DNA from: Medicago truncatula | Lineage: Eukaryota; Streptophyta; Magnoliopsida; Fabales; Fabaceae | DNA: 64,000 bases | NCBI RefSeq assembly: GCF_003473485.1 | Contig: NC_053042.1 | Span: forward strand, 43,425,762-43,489,761 | Direction of reading: 5' to 3' | Shown: piece after piece, positions 35,741-46,480 of the stretch | How positions within the stretch are numbered: position 1 is the stretch's first letter | Layout: each line of letters opens with the position of its first letter | Program-made: the position numbers and the translations under genes | Notes under the pieces: generated by a model | Seen by the model: only the letters and a program-made list of their open reading frames with translations | The model's database searches: none | What the model was told of the DNA's origin: nothing

Positions 35741-36310
35741 CAGCGGCGAAGCTAGTAATATTTTTATGAGGTGGCCACATATAAAGATTTTTTTTTTTAA
35801 ACTAGTAAATTTAACCAATAAGAAAAAATAAATTCTCAATGACTATTACGTACATAAAATGTACTTTATAAAATGCACTTAAAGCTATAATTTACTAATT
35901 ACTTTGTTTAGCTGTAAAGAAAAAAAATTCAAAGTGTTAATAATGGGTTTGTTATAATAAAGGGTTAATAAATTATGTTTGGGCCAATAGTGATAGAATT
36001 TCTTTTGTTGGAGAAAGTTATAGATTATTGTTGTTGTCGTCATATTTTCATTATCAATCAGAGAATATGTATATTTTTTTATGTTCACCCTTCGGTTCTT
36101 AGAAGATTGGATCAAGTAATTCAAAGTTCAATTGAAAAGTAAGTAAAATCAAAAAGAAAAAAAAATCAATCCATCTAAAAGCAAACTTGGGGTAGCCAAA
36201 TATATATTATTAGGGGTAGCTTAATATAAAAATATACCAACTCATTCAACAATTTTTTTCTCTTTGGGGTAGCCATAGCTACCCCTCTCACATGAAAGCA
36301 ATCGCCCCTG
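35741..36310. mobile_element. hAT-type MITE with perfect 8-bp target duplication
   Basis: The element starts CAGCGGCGAAGCTAGTA and ends 'gcaatcGCCCCTG', a CAGGGGCG-class hAT end. The identical octamer AATGTCAG flanks both sides (35733-35740 and 36311-36318). The right part repeats 'ggggtagcc' words ('ggggtagccaaat', 'ggggtagcttaat', 'ggggtagccatagc'). At 570 bp and without a transposase it is non-autonomous. Confidence 0.85.
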
Positions 36311-36318
36311 AATGTCAG

Positions 36319-36910
36319 CATCTTACAAATTTAGGTTATATTTGATAGTTTGAAGACGAGGGAATAAAAGAGCTTTCGAAGAGGGAAGAATAGACAAAGA
36401 GATAGATCTCCAACATTCTTTGAGACAATGTTTTTGTAGAGAATGGAAAAACAATGTGTTTAATTAATAGTATGTTTTTAATTTCTAGATTGAATTAAAA
36501 GAAAAATCGTTTTGAATAGAAAGTGAAATTTAGTGGTTGAGCCAGGTCGAAACTTGACTCTAAGACACTAGATTTCTCTTAAATATGCGATTTTATGATG
36601 ACTAAATGTGAAATCTAGAAACATGACTTTAAGAAACTAAAAACTAGTAATTTAATATGATTGTATGACGACTTTAATTTTCGTCTACACGAAATCTAGT
36701 GATTGAGCTAGGTCGAAACCTAACTCAGTGATTCAGTTTCTCTTAGTGATAGGAATCTGCACACACTCATACACTAGATTTGTAAATCGTTTTGAATAGA
36801 AAGTGAAATTTAGTGATTGAATTTGGTATCTTGGAGTTTACATCACTTATACACCCTGTGCACTAACTATTTGTGCTTGATATTTACTTTACTAGTATAT
36901 ATACTCACAC
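36319..36910. repeat. Intergenic with a direct repeat about 283 bp apart
   Basis: The phrase 'aaatcgttttgaatagaaag', continuing 'tgaaatttagtg', occurs at about 36504 and again at about 36787, and 'gagc.aggtcgaaac.t.act' also recurs (36539 and 36697). The block looks like an old internally duplicated repeat; no gene was seen. Confidence 0.6.
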
Positions 36911-37075
36911 CCTCTCCCTTTGGTTACTATTGTAAGCAAAAAAAAACTTTTTAGATTTATTGAATAAATGATGTGTCTAGTCTATAATAATGGCCGAATA
37001 GAATACATCATTTATTCAATAAACTTAAAAAGTTATGTTTTTTTTTTTTTTTTATATATAATAGTGACAGGATAG
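36911..37075. mobile_element. Stowaway-like hairpin MITE
   Basis: 'aactttttagatttattgaa' and 'taaatgatgt' at 36948-36978 are mirrored as 'acatcatttattcaataaac' and 'ttaaaaagtt' at 37005-37036, giving a long hairpin. The outer parts 'ggttactattgtaagc' and '.tataatagtgacagg' also pair roughly. Length, A+T content and fold fit the Stowaway group; TA flanks are plausible but not proven. Confidence 0.65.
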
Positions 37076-37161
37076 TGTATTTGTTATATTTTTCTCAAAA
37101 ATAATTGGCTCATAAAGTCCTCAGCTTGTATAAGACCAACAATACAGGTTTATTGATATAT

Positions 37162-37651
37162 GGGTTAAATATGTTTTTGGTCCCTATAAATATACCAACT
37201 TTTCGTTTTAGTCCCTCTAAAATTTACCTTCAACTTTTAGTCCTCCAAAATTTTCCATCTTCACTTTTGGTCCCTCTTTTAAAGTAAACTCATATGTAGA
37301 ATTCACATTTTTGAATAAAAGTTTGCAGAAAAATTCATAATATTATAAGAATCTCTCCTAAAAAATTTTAGAATTTTTCAACAAAACATGAATTTAATAT
37401 GAATTTTTATGGTTAAAAATTCATATTAAATTTATGTTTTGTTAAAAAATTCTAATTTTTTTTGGGAAATATTTTTACAATATTCTACACATTTATGCAC
37501 AATTTCATTAAAAAATATTAAAATTAACTTAAAAATAGGGACTATAAGTAGTGATTGAAAATTTTATAGGGACTAAAAGTTGAAGGAAAATTTTATAGGG
37601 ACTAAAACGAAAAGTTGATATATTTATAGGGACTAAAAACATATTTAACCC
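37162..37651. mobile_element. MULE-type MITE with 9-bp target duplication
   Basis: The ends GGGTTAAATATGTTTTTGGT and the inverted right end (same sequence) form a terminal inverted repeat of more than 60 bp with 'tttagtccct' words. Both flanks carry the identical 9-mer TTGATATAT (37153-37161 and 37652-37660). This 'ggttaaatatgtttttggtc' family is very common in legumes. It is non-coding, 490 bp. Confidence 0.9.
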
Positions 37652-37660
37652 TTGATATAT

Positions 37661-38089
37661 CTGTCTGAAAAATACTTAGGTGACATTGAGTTTTGATGAC
37701 ATTAGTGTGTTTTGAAGAGAGAGATTGCTCTATAAATGATTAAAACAAATCAATTTGAATGAGAATGATTAGTTATTAGAGATAGACACAATGCCACCAA
37801 TATTGAGTTTTGATGAGATTGGTACACATTTGGGATCACATCGAGGGGCGGAGCCAACCCTAGTTGAGGGTATGCACCTGCACACCCTGAACTTTGAAAA
37901 ATTGCATCTACAATCTTATGTTTTCTTGTTTTGAATCCCGTGGAAAATTAGAATTGCACCTTGAGTCTCTCACACACACACTGTCAACAGAAAAACGAGG
38001 AAGCAAAAACAAAATAAGATAGAAGGATTGAAGTAGTTGCAGAATAAGAGAAACAGAAGCGCAGGACGAAGAAGAAGAGGTATGGCGTC
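37661..38089. other. Intergenic, dispersed repeat and a possible hAT end
   Basis: About 37675-37815 is the partner of the repeat at 24385-24540. At 37843 'gaggggcggagccaaccc' looks like a hAT left end (CAGGGGCGGAGCC), but no matching right end was found. No gene seen apart from the beta-glucosidase remnant that follows. Confidence 0.45.
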
Positions 38090-39324
38090 TGGTCTTGTGA
38101 ACAACCGTATTAGGATCACACCTCAAACAAATAAAGAAGAAGACATGGTAGCAGCTCACAGAGTCCGTGATTTTTTGGTTGGTTGGTAAGTAAGTGAGTG
38201 GCCCTAGCATTTGTTGTGTTGGTTTTACACTTCTTTTCCTTGTGTTTCTTTATTTGTTTTTTAACACGTGCATATAAAACTAATTCTAGATTTATGTTAA
38301 ATCTTTTTATGTCCTCACTTCGGTTTTCGACTTTCGTATAGGCCCGAAATTTTATTTCTTTAATTCCATTTTTAATACACTATCAAGTTTACTACAGCAA
38401 TCCATCAGAACAATGTTTCATTGGTGTCTAAGATGTGTAGTGTAATCTCTCAAAGATTAAGTTTAAGGAAGATGATTTAATTTTAATCAAAGATTTACAA
38501 TGATCGTATTATACTCTTATTGAACATTTTACAAAGTCCATCTTCGATACTCAGCTGACACCTCTTGAATAAATACTGTTGAATATGATTACATTTGAAC
38601 AATATTTTTGTCATTTTGTTTTTTGAAATTTCCAAATTCTAAGTACTCGAGGTCTTGCATCATTTAACATCTCATATCTAATATTCTTCATTAATGAGGA
38701 CAAACTATAATATTGCATGCATAGTTTTTTTTTTTTTTTGGGTAAAGAAAACTAAATAATGCAATGCATCACTATCATTTTCTGAATAATTAATGATCAT
38801 GTAATTTAATAACTCACTTGTTTTGGCAGATGAACAAGATCTGTTTTCAAATGATGAGGTAACAATAATATATATCATAATGAGTTAATAAAATAAGAAT
38901 ATTATTTCAACTTATAGAACTAAATAAGCTTTACTAATTGATTAAGTACTCTGTCACACCATGGGGTTTACAGTAGAGTTACTGCTATATAATTTCAGCT
39001 TCCAATGTGACAACAAACATCAAGTAATTCGTCATTGCAAGATGTGTCAAGGGTGAAATTCTTGCATGGATAATATTTGGTGCAGTGCTTCATGCCTCGA
39101 GGCATGCATTCATCTAGCTACTTACCAAGTTACTTATCACACACGTCACATTTTTTATTTACCAAGAATTAAGTCCATTAATTAATATAAACACTTCATG
39201 TTAATGTGTTTGTCTAATTTTCAATATGTTATGCTAATGGGGTCAAATGTAATAGGATATTTTGCGTGGTCCTTTATGGACGTGTTTGAGTTGTTGGATA
39301 TATATATCTATCTATCTATCTATC

Positions 39325-39382
<58 letters not shown>

Positions 39383-39490
39383 TCTAAACTACACTTTGCT
39401 TATGTGTCACCTCACCAATTCCCCCCTCTCTAACTAATTTTCTAAGCATTCTCCATGTGGCTCTCTTTTTCCTTCACTTTTGACTTCTTT

Positions 39491-39632
39491 ATTATGTAAC
39501 TTCCAATTAATTTGTGTGATTCCTTCCACTACCAATTTTTTTATTTATAACCTACAAATTATTATGTAACTTCCAATTAATTTGTTTAACTCTTTCCACT
39601 ACTCATTATTTTATATTGATAACCTACAAATT
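39491..39632. repeat. 70-bp tandem duplication in the Helitron
   Basis: 'attatgtaacttccaattaa' followed by 'tttgt', 'tttccactac' and 'taacctacaaatt' occurs twice, starting at 39491 and 39561, with scattered changes. Confidence 0.85.
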
Positions 39633-40734
39633 GAACAAATTTAGTGCATAATTTTATTTTCTATAAAAATCATTGCAAGAACATGCAAAAACTTGATTAC
39701 TCATTTTTTCAAAGGGTGAAGAATATTTGGAGGAGAATGAAGGATGTGGATTTTGTCTATCCCATGAAATAACCATGGGATAACCATAGTTCATTCACAA
39801 ACACATATGCATAAGCCATAAGGTATATCGTATTTATATTACCAATTTCATTTTTTTGGTAGTTTTTATTTTTCTTTTCCAACTTCATGTACATTTCTTT
39901 CTAATATTTTGTTATCTAATGGATATCCTTTCGTTTGTAGGGTTTTCGAAAAAGCAGAGTTTTTGAAAGGGTGTTTCTTATGTGAAAAGGTGGTTATCAT
40001 CATACATTAAAATAGAAGTCTTTTGACTTTTATGCTAACTATTTTTGCAATATGGTGGATGGTTATATTTATCAACTAATTTTTTGTAATATCTGAAATT
40101 ATTCCAATGAAATTATATCTACTTTTTTAGTCATTCTCTCATTCCTTTTATTTATTTCCCCAGTCTATGATATAGCTTTATATTTCACTCAATACATTGC
40201 GTGGTAAAATTTCTATTGTCTTTACGTTCTGTATTTCAATGTGTTTTTCGTTATTTTTGGAATTAGATATGAGAGGGTTCCTTTGCAACAAGGTTTGTAT
40301 TTTATCACCTATTTAATTACATGCATTTTAATGTATAAGCATATAAAATTGTTTGTTTTATTGTTTTTATTTGTCTACTAATATTTGTTACCTCACAAGA
40401 ATTGCTTTGGAATCCTCCATATCTTTCTATCTGTTTATTTATCTTTATGTTCATGTCTTCTTCTTCTATATTGTAAAGTAAACTTGAGTCATTATCATGT
40501 AAGCTTTGTGATGATTTTGCAACCCTAGAGAAACTTTCCACCCCTTAAAACCTTCCACTCTCTTGAAAACTTTTCATTCCACTAAAATTACTTAGTGGAA
40601 CATTGAATGTCAATATATTACATAACCTTTCTCTAATTTTTTTTTTCTTACATAACATTTAAGAAAAAAAAAAAAAAGGACTCAATCCCTCTCAAATTCT
40701 ATCTAATCTAATAATTAATAATGGAGAACTATCT

Positions 40735-40835
40735 CTATCTCTTCTCTATGTCTATCTATCTATCTATATATCTATCTCTATCTCTATCTCTATCTCTATA
40801 TACATGTATTTTAAGCTACACTTTGCTTAGGTGTT
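40735..40835. repeat. Second copy of the Helitron 5' end
   Basis: 'tctatctatctatctatata' and '(ctctat)n' followed by 'atacatgtattttaagctac' and 'actttgcttaggtg' matches the 5' end at 39307-39405 ('atacatgtattctaaactac', 'actttgcttatgtg'). A weaker third copy begins near 43308 ('tctatctatctatctatata' then 'cttcttctcttta'). This points to nested or multi-start Helitron structure. Confidence 0.7.
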
Positions 40836-41304
40836 TTTTTACAAAGCTCTCCAATAATTTTTGAACTTTTGATCTATGCTTAGCAATGACTTACGTGTCA
40901 TTCTATGTAAGCCTCTCCATTATTTTTCTTCTAATTCACATTTTGCATCCACTTTTCCTATTAAATGATCCCAACCTTCTGTATTTCTTTCTAATGTAAC
41001 TCCCTATTAAATACTCTTCCTACCCCTATATTTTTCCAAGGCTCCACATTTTGTATCCAATCTTTCAATTTCTCTCAATTAATTTGTAACAGCCATGGCT
41101 TGACCAAAAATATTCTTCCAACGTTTTATTTTTTACGACCCTTCAATATTTCTTCTTCCGTTTTTTTTAATATATATTTTACATTAGTTTCATTTTCGTC
41201 TATATATTTGTTCTAACGGGCTTTGGCTTTATAAAATGGGTATTGTTTATTAGGAATCGTGTTTGCAAGTTTTGGAAATAGAGCTCCTCATTTTTTTTCT
41301 AAGC

Positions 41305-41308
<4 letters not shown>

Positions 41309-41386
<78 letters not shown>
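41309..41386. repeat. (TA)n microsatellite
   Basis: About 38 uninterrupted TA repeats, giving a false ORF of alternating I and Y. A shorter (TA)n lies at 39328-39375 near the Helitron 5' end. Confidence 0.97.
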
Positions 41387-41387
<1 letters not shown>

Positions 41388-41767
41388 CTTATTTTATCCT
41401 TTTCATTTCTTCTTCCATTTCATTTTTTTGATAGTTTTGATTTTCTGTTCAAGCTTCGTGTGTGTGTTTCTATTTCTATAATTTTCCGTATTCTCGAATA
41501 GATATTTTTTTCTTTGATTTCAAATGCACGGGTTTGAGAAAAGAGAGAGTTTTGTTTAAAGGACATTTCATATATGAAATTGTGGTTGTATTTTTTCATT
41601 GAAATTAAAGTAATTTTTCATTATTATTATTTATTTAACATTGTTACGAGATCAAGAGTTCACTAAACATGTGGAAGGAAACATATAAAAAATGTATATT
41701 TTTTTATTCATTTTTATTCCAAGCCAACATGTGGTTGTTACTATAACTATTAGAGATTTTTCCTTCT

Positions 41768-41880
41768 CAACTAATTGCCATAAGATGGACGAGGATTTGG
41801 ATGGATCTTACAAGAAACTCAAAACTCTCAACACCAAAAATCCTAAAGGGTCGAACAAAAGAAAGTAAGAATCTTTATCC
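41768..41880 (+). other. Possible captured coding scrap in the Helitron
   Basis: The plus strand reads 'KMDEDLDGSYKKLKTLN' and 'TKNPKGSNKRK' then a stop. It has the Lys-rich look of the C-terminus of replication protein A-like proteins that Helitrons carry, but the similarity is weak and judged by eye only. Confidence 0.25.
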
Positions 41881-41991
41881 ATAGATGTTAGTTTAATTTG
41901 ATCAAGTATTTGTGTCTTTGTAATAAGAGAAAATACTCTTACTATGTTTTTAATAGAATAGTTTCTTATAAGAACAAGTATCCTAGGTAAC

Positions 41992-42060
41992 TAATTGTAG
42001 AAGCACACATATATTCAAGGCCTACATAACTAATTGTAGAAGCACACATCTATTCAAAAT
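41992..42060. repeat. Short tandem duplication (about 38 bp)
   Basis: 'taactaattgtagaagcaca' followed by 'catatattcaa' occurs twice in direct succession within the Helitron, as 'cctaggtaact...' and 'cctacataact...'. Confidence 0.85.
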
Positions 42061-43117
42061 TTTAATGGCATGTTCTTGATCTTCGTAAAATTGGAGAGAC
42101 AAAATCATGTTTTGATGATTTGAACGCACCAACATGGAAATTTAACCCTATACCTAGGAATTGGTTGACCTTCATACTTTCCATCAACTGAGTTTCCTAC
42201 AATTAAAAGTAAATTTGGGTGCAGCTTATGGAATTGTCTAACTATACCCACATTCTTTTGGGGAAGTTTTATGAATACTTTATTTTAAAGATAATTAAAT
42301 GACTTATTTCCATTTAGTTGCTTTCTTTTGATTAAGGTTTAATAAATTTATTAGCAATATTTTTAGATTTAATTTAATAAAGTTTATATGGATTTTATAT
42401 ATTTGAAAGTATGAGGTTAAGGTTGAATGTATAAGTGTTTCTATCAATTATATATTTGTCTTCTATATTATATTTTAAAGTAAGTTTGAGTTACTCTTGA
42501 TCTAGCATTTGTGATGACATGGTACCTTTAAGACCTTCCCATAAATTAAATTTGACTCATTATTCTTAAGCTTATGATTATGTATATGCATCTCACCTCT
42601 AAAAAAATATTCTCACATATAGTATAATTTCTCACCCTTTCTTATTCTATCTAATCTAACAATTATAATAATGCAAGTAGTTTTAAGTTACAAAACTTAT
42701 CATCCTTTCTTAATATATTTGTAGTTATTATTTTATACTCCATTAAAAAAGGCAAAGAGAGTAGAAAATGTGAGAAAGAGTTAGTAAAAAAAGAAGAAAA
42801 AAAGAATGAGAAATAAATTAAAAGAAGTGTTGGGAATGATTTTTTGGAGTGCCGTGTTGGATTAGAGGAGGATCTGTGAGGTAATTATGTAGCGTATAAT
42901 TGATGAGTTGTAAACAAATGATTTCGGGAAAAGAAGATAAGTTGTGGGAAAAGAATATACGAAGATTATGAACTATATTAAATAAACTATTGATTTTTAC
43001 TTGAATTATTTGAAATACAATGTAAATCAAGAAAAAAAATTATAAGTTGTCATATTTTTCTCCAATCTAATTGTTAAACTTAAATTATACACTATGAAAC
43101 TTTACCCATCTAAAAAA

Positions 43118-43305
43118 ATATTGTGACATTTTACCGTAAACACATTGAGACAAGGAATCAATGTATTAGAGATCAAGTAAAGAAAGGGTGGCTGGAACCG
43201 CTACATTGTCCTATTGCTATATACGAAGCAGACGTTCCTACAAAAATTGTGAAGCATGACAAGTTTGAGGAGTTGAGAAACAAGATGGGTGTCACATCTT
43301 TGGAG
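43118..43305 (+). pseudogene. Copia polyprotein C-terminal scrap carried by the Helitron
   Basis: The frame reads 'FYRKHIETRNQCIRDQVKKG', 'PLHCPIAIYEADVPTK' and 'KFEELRNKMGVTSLEHL'. This is the end of a Ty1/copia polyprotein, where the RNase H domain finishes with an H-I-E-x-R/D-x-H/C-x-I-R-D segment, then A-D-x-x-T-K and F-E-x-L-R-x-x-x-G-V. Nothing upstream of it is preserved and no LTR adjoins. Confidence 0.75.
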
Positions 43306-44370
43306 CATCTATCTATCTATCTATATATCTTCTTCTCTTTATAAACTAAACTTGACTCACTCCGATGCTAGGATTGTGCCTCTGTGGCACCTATAAAAAA
43401 GACTTAACTTTTACTCTTTAATTATTCTATCTAATAAACTAATCTAATACGTAACTTCTCACTTTTTTTTCTCATAATAACGCTAACTCAATCATACAAT
43501 CCATTAGAATACAACGAGTTATGAACTCACTCTAGACAAAAAATAACAAAGATGTTCGTTAATGAACAGAAACATCATTGTTTTTCTATAGCCATGTTTT
43601 AAGAATCTAATAGTAACGGTTTATGGATCTAACAAACTATTTAAACATTCCATAATTTCATACACCGTCATCATTGGATGTATCTCTTAACATTCCTTCA
43701 ATTATAACCTATAAAATGGAATCAATTTTACAACAGATACTTTTCTACACTTTTTGTTGAAAATTGGTTGGTTATAATTTTAATTAAGGGTCATTGTCCC
43801 ATCCTTCTGTATATAAATTTCTGCGGTATTATTTTGATTTTGGATCATCATTATCACTTTCTTCAATCAACTCTTGGATAATACTCTTCAATTTTGTATC
43901 CTTATATATTGAAAGAGCACATTATTTTCTTAACAAGATTGATGCTGTTTTTTATTTTTAGTGAGAGCACATTATTTTTTTAACAAGATTGATGTTGTTT
44001 TTCTTTTAATTTTGTTTTCAGGTTGTATGGATAACAATTAGAGATAACATTTTAGAGCTTTGTTATAGCAAAGTCGCATAAAGAAATTTAGGCAATTGAT
44101 TTGATTGGCAACAATATGGGACATTTAAAATATTAGAAACAATATTATATTTCAATGTGGGGTGGATAATGTGGGAAAATTGGTATATCTAATTAAAAAT
44201 ATTGATTGAATATGGTTCTTGGGTAAATTGCAAGCAATATTTTGATCAATCCCGTGCAACGCACGGGTTATATACCTAGTATATATATATTAATCGCAAT
44301 GATCCAGAGTTAAAGAGGTATTCAAAGCTCTATGCAAAGTGGTACAGGCAGTTTTTGATGGGTAGAAGAA

Positions 44371-46480
44371 GTTATTTAATTTTCTCTTGTTTCTCTTGGA
44401 CCTTTGTTTGTGTAGTAATAAGTTATTTAATTTTGTTTAAGATCTGAGCCAACATTAATTAGTGATGTTTCCTTGCTATGCTCAATTACTATCCATTCTT
44501 TGTACATTCCACGTATACGTGTAAAAATTTGTTATCCAGATAATGTTACATGCATAAGTGGTAGATATTTGTATATCACTTAATTGTTTGATTCGAGGTT
44601 TGATCCTTATGAAAAAACAAATTCAAATTGTTAAGGGATGCAATTATGGATACCACGTGTAAATATACTTGTACATGTCCAAATATTGTGCTTAAATAAT
44701 TATAACCATATCGTCCCTAAATATAGGAACCTTTTGCAAAAATTACGGAGATTAAGAAAGTAGGTTGTAGTATTAAATTTATATATAATTACTATTGTTT
44801 TTACAATTTTATCCTTAAGAGAAATAGTTAATTTATGTTTTCAACATAATACTTATTGTTGATTGAGGAAAAAGATGCAAAATAAATAAGGGTAGATTTG
44901 TAAAGAAATAATTAGCGTACTTGAAAATATCAAAGAGGTCTTATAAAAAGGGACAAATTTTTTTTTCTCAAAAGGGACGGAGATACTAAATTATTTACAT
45001 GAATACTCTTAGAAAAGTACAAAGCCTGATTATCATTTGAAAAGTAATACCCTACAACACACTGAAAGAAAGTAAAAGCCTAATTATCCCAAGAGTACAA
45101 ATTAATATAAGAGAAGTGCTGGCAACACTCTCTTTTTTATCATTCTCTTTAATACTCACTTTTTTATTGGATAAAATCAATATGAATCTCATATTTTGGA
45201 AATAGATCCCACATAAAGTGGTAGAATCCACATTGATTTCATCCAATGATAGAGTTAATATTAGAGAGTGATCAAAATAGAGTGTTGCTAATATTTTTCA
45301 TTAATATAAACTAGGGTTTTTCTATCATGAAGAAGTTCAAAATAGTAAATTTGTATTGTAACTTGTGCATTTTATATTAAATATGTAACTTTTCAATAAG
45401 TGATTGTTGTTTTTCAATTAAAAGTTGCTATTTTTAGTTTCCTTAACATGTGTAATATTGCACATGTTAGACAAACCCATATAATTATGAAAATGTACAC
45501 ACCAAGAATGTTGGTGTTTTCTTTCATTAAAATATATTTTAAGCGTAAATTTATGGAAGTTTCTACTGTACACCCTTCAATTAAGGTGTACCAATACACC
45601 TATTTCATAAATCTATAAGTTAACGATAATTTTTATGTGATAAAGAGATATTTATCGACTTTTATATTTTAGAAAATATCATTCCACAAGAAAAAACATC
45701 ATTTCATTTTTTATAAGAATTATACTAAATTTTTTAATATTTTATTGAAAAAAATAATCAATATTCACTATTATGAGTAATAAAAATTAACAAAATTTGA
45801 ATTTTACTTTGCCGACACTTTTGAAAAATAAAATAAAATAATTATAATTATAAATGATAGAAAATATTTTTTTTTAAAGAAAATAAATCATTAAACTATT
45901 CATTTAAATACACGGGTGTACCGATACACTTAAAATTATCGAGTGTACCATAGAAATTGCCTAAATTTATAATAATTACATAATTAGTTTTAAAGAACTT
46001 GCTAATTTTCACCCATTCATCTTTTGTGGAAGTAACCTTTCAAAAAAAAAAAAAAAAAACTTTTGCGGAAGTAAATTAACAAGTTATAACGACAAATTTA
46101 TTACATACATTTAAGGTATAGTTTGCTAATTTAGACTAACTATAAAAGTAGTAAGTACCTAGTTAGCAAATCCTACTTGCTAACTTATATTGATCACTCA
46201 TTTTTTTGTGGTTAAATTAGCAAGTTAAAACTATTTTTTTTGACAAATTATTTTGTCAAACTTTAACACGTAACTTGCTAATTTGTACCCACTAAAAATA
46301 AAGTGAATTTAAATTAGCAAATCCATTCTTTTTTGAACAAGGAAACAGGTATATTTTATTTAAGATTAATCTTTTTCTTCATGAACATCAACTGCCATCC
46401 TTATTTCTAAAAAAAATTCTTTCCAATTAAGGAATAGTTAAATGGATACGAGATTTTGGATATAAGATTTAGACACATGG
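44371..46480. other. Intergenic, no gene, one Stowaway-like MITE
   Basis: About 44710-44985 has ends 'cgtccctaaatatagg' and 'aaaagggacggagata' and shares 'gtaaagaaat.' and 'tcttataaaaag.gacaa' with 63205-63370, so it is a degraded MITE of the ctccctcc group. About 45100-45290 holds 'agtgctggcaacactctctt' and its rough inverse 'agagtgttgctaatatttt', another small inverted-repeat element. The rest is A+T-rich. Confidence 0.5.

Larger units (their letters stand above)
39307..44279 (+). mobile_element. Helitron, about 5 kb, inserted in the beta-glucosidase pseudogene
   Basis: The 3' end has the hallmark of Helitrons: a hairpin CCCGTGCAACGCACGGG (44251-44267; 7-bp stem, 3-base loop), eight further bases, then CTAG and a T outside. 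The 5' end is TC (TCTATCTATC...) preceded by A, as expected for insertion between A and T without a target duplication. The split host exon on both sides confirms the insertion and puts its borders within a few bases; the flanking (TA)n makes the exact 5' base uncertain. No Rep/helicase domain was recognised inside, so the copy is non-autonomous. It carries microsatellites, a copia scrap and internal duplications. Confidence 0.85.
38090..44370 (+). pseudogene. Beta-glucosidase (GH1) pseudogene, 3' half, split by a Helitron
   Basis: Pieces colinear with the two intact beta-glucosidase genes downstream are: exon 8 at about 38118-38185 ('TPQTNKEEDMVAAHRVRDF', ending with the same phase at a GTAAGT donor); exon 10 at about 38831-38859 (29 nt, as in the intact genes, between CAG and GTAAC); a scrap of exon 11 near 38960 ('caccatgggg'); exon 12 at about 39010-39110 ('SNSSLQDVSRVKFLHG', then a frameshift and 'GAVLHASR'); and exon 13 at 39236-39306 ('GSNVIGYFAWSFMDVFELL'), continuing at 44281-44370 with 'NRNDPELKRYSKLYAKWYR'. 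Exons 1-7 and 9 were not found. The last exon is cut by the element at 39307-44279. It was probably a third tandem paralogue, diverged from the other two before it died. Confidence 0.82.

Noticed and set aside
37105-37287. 60-codon ORF
   Set aside because: It lies on the terminal inverted repeat of the MULE-type MITE at 37162-37651.
41259-41501. ORF with long I-Y repeats
   Set aside because: It is a translation of a (TA)n microsatellite. The same applies to the ORF at 39198-39437 after its first 35 codons.
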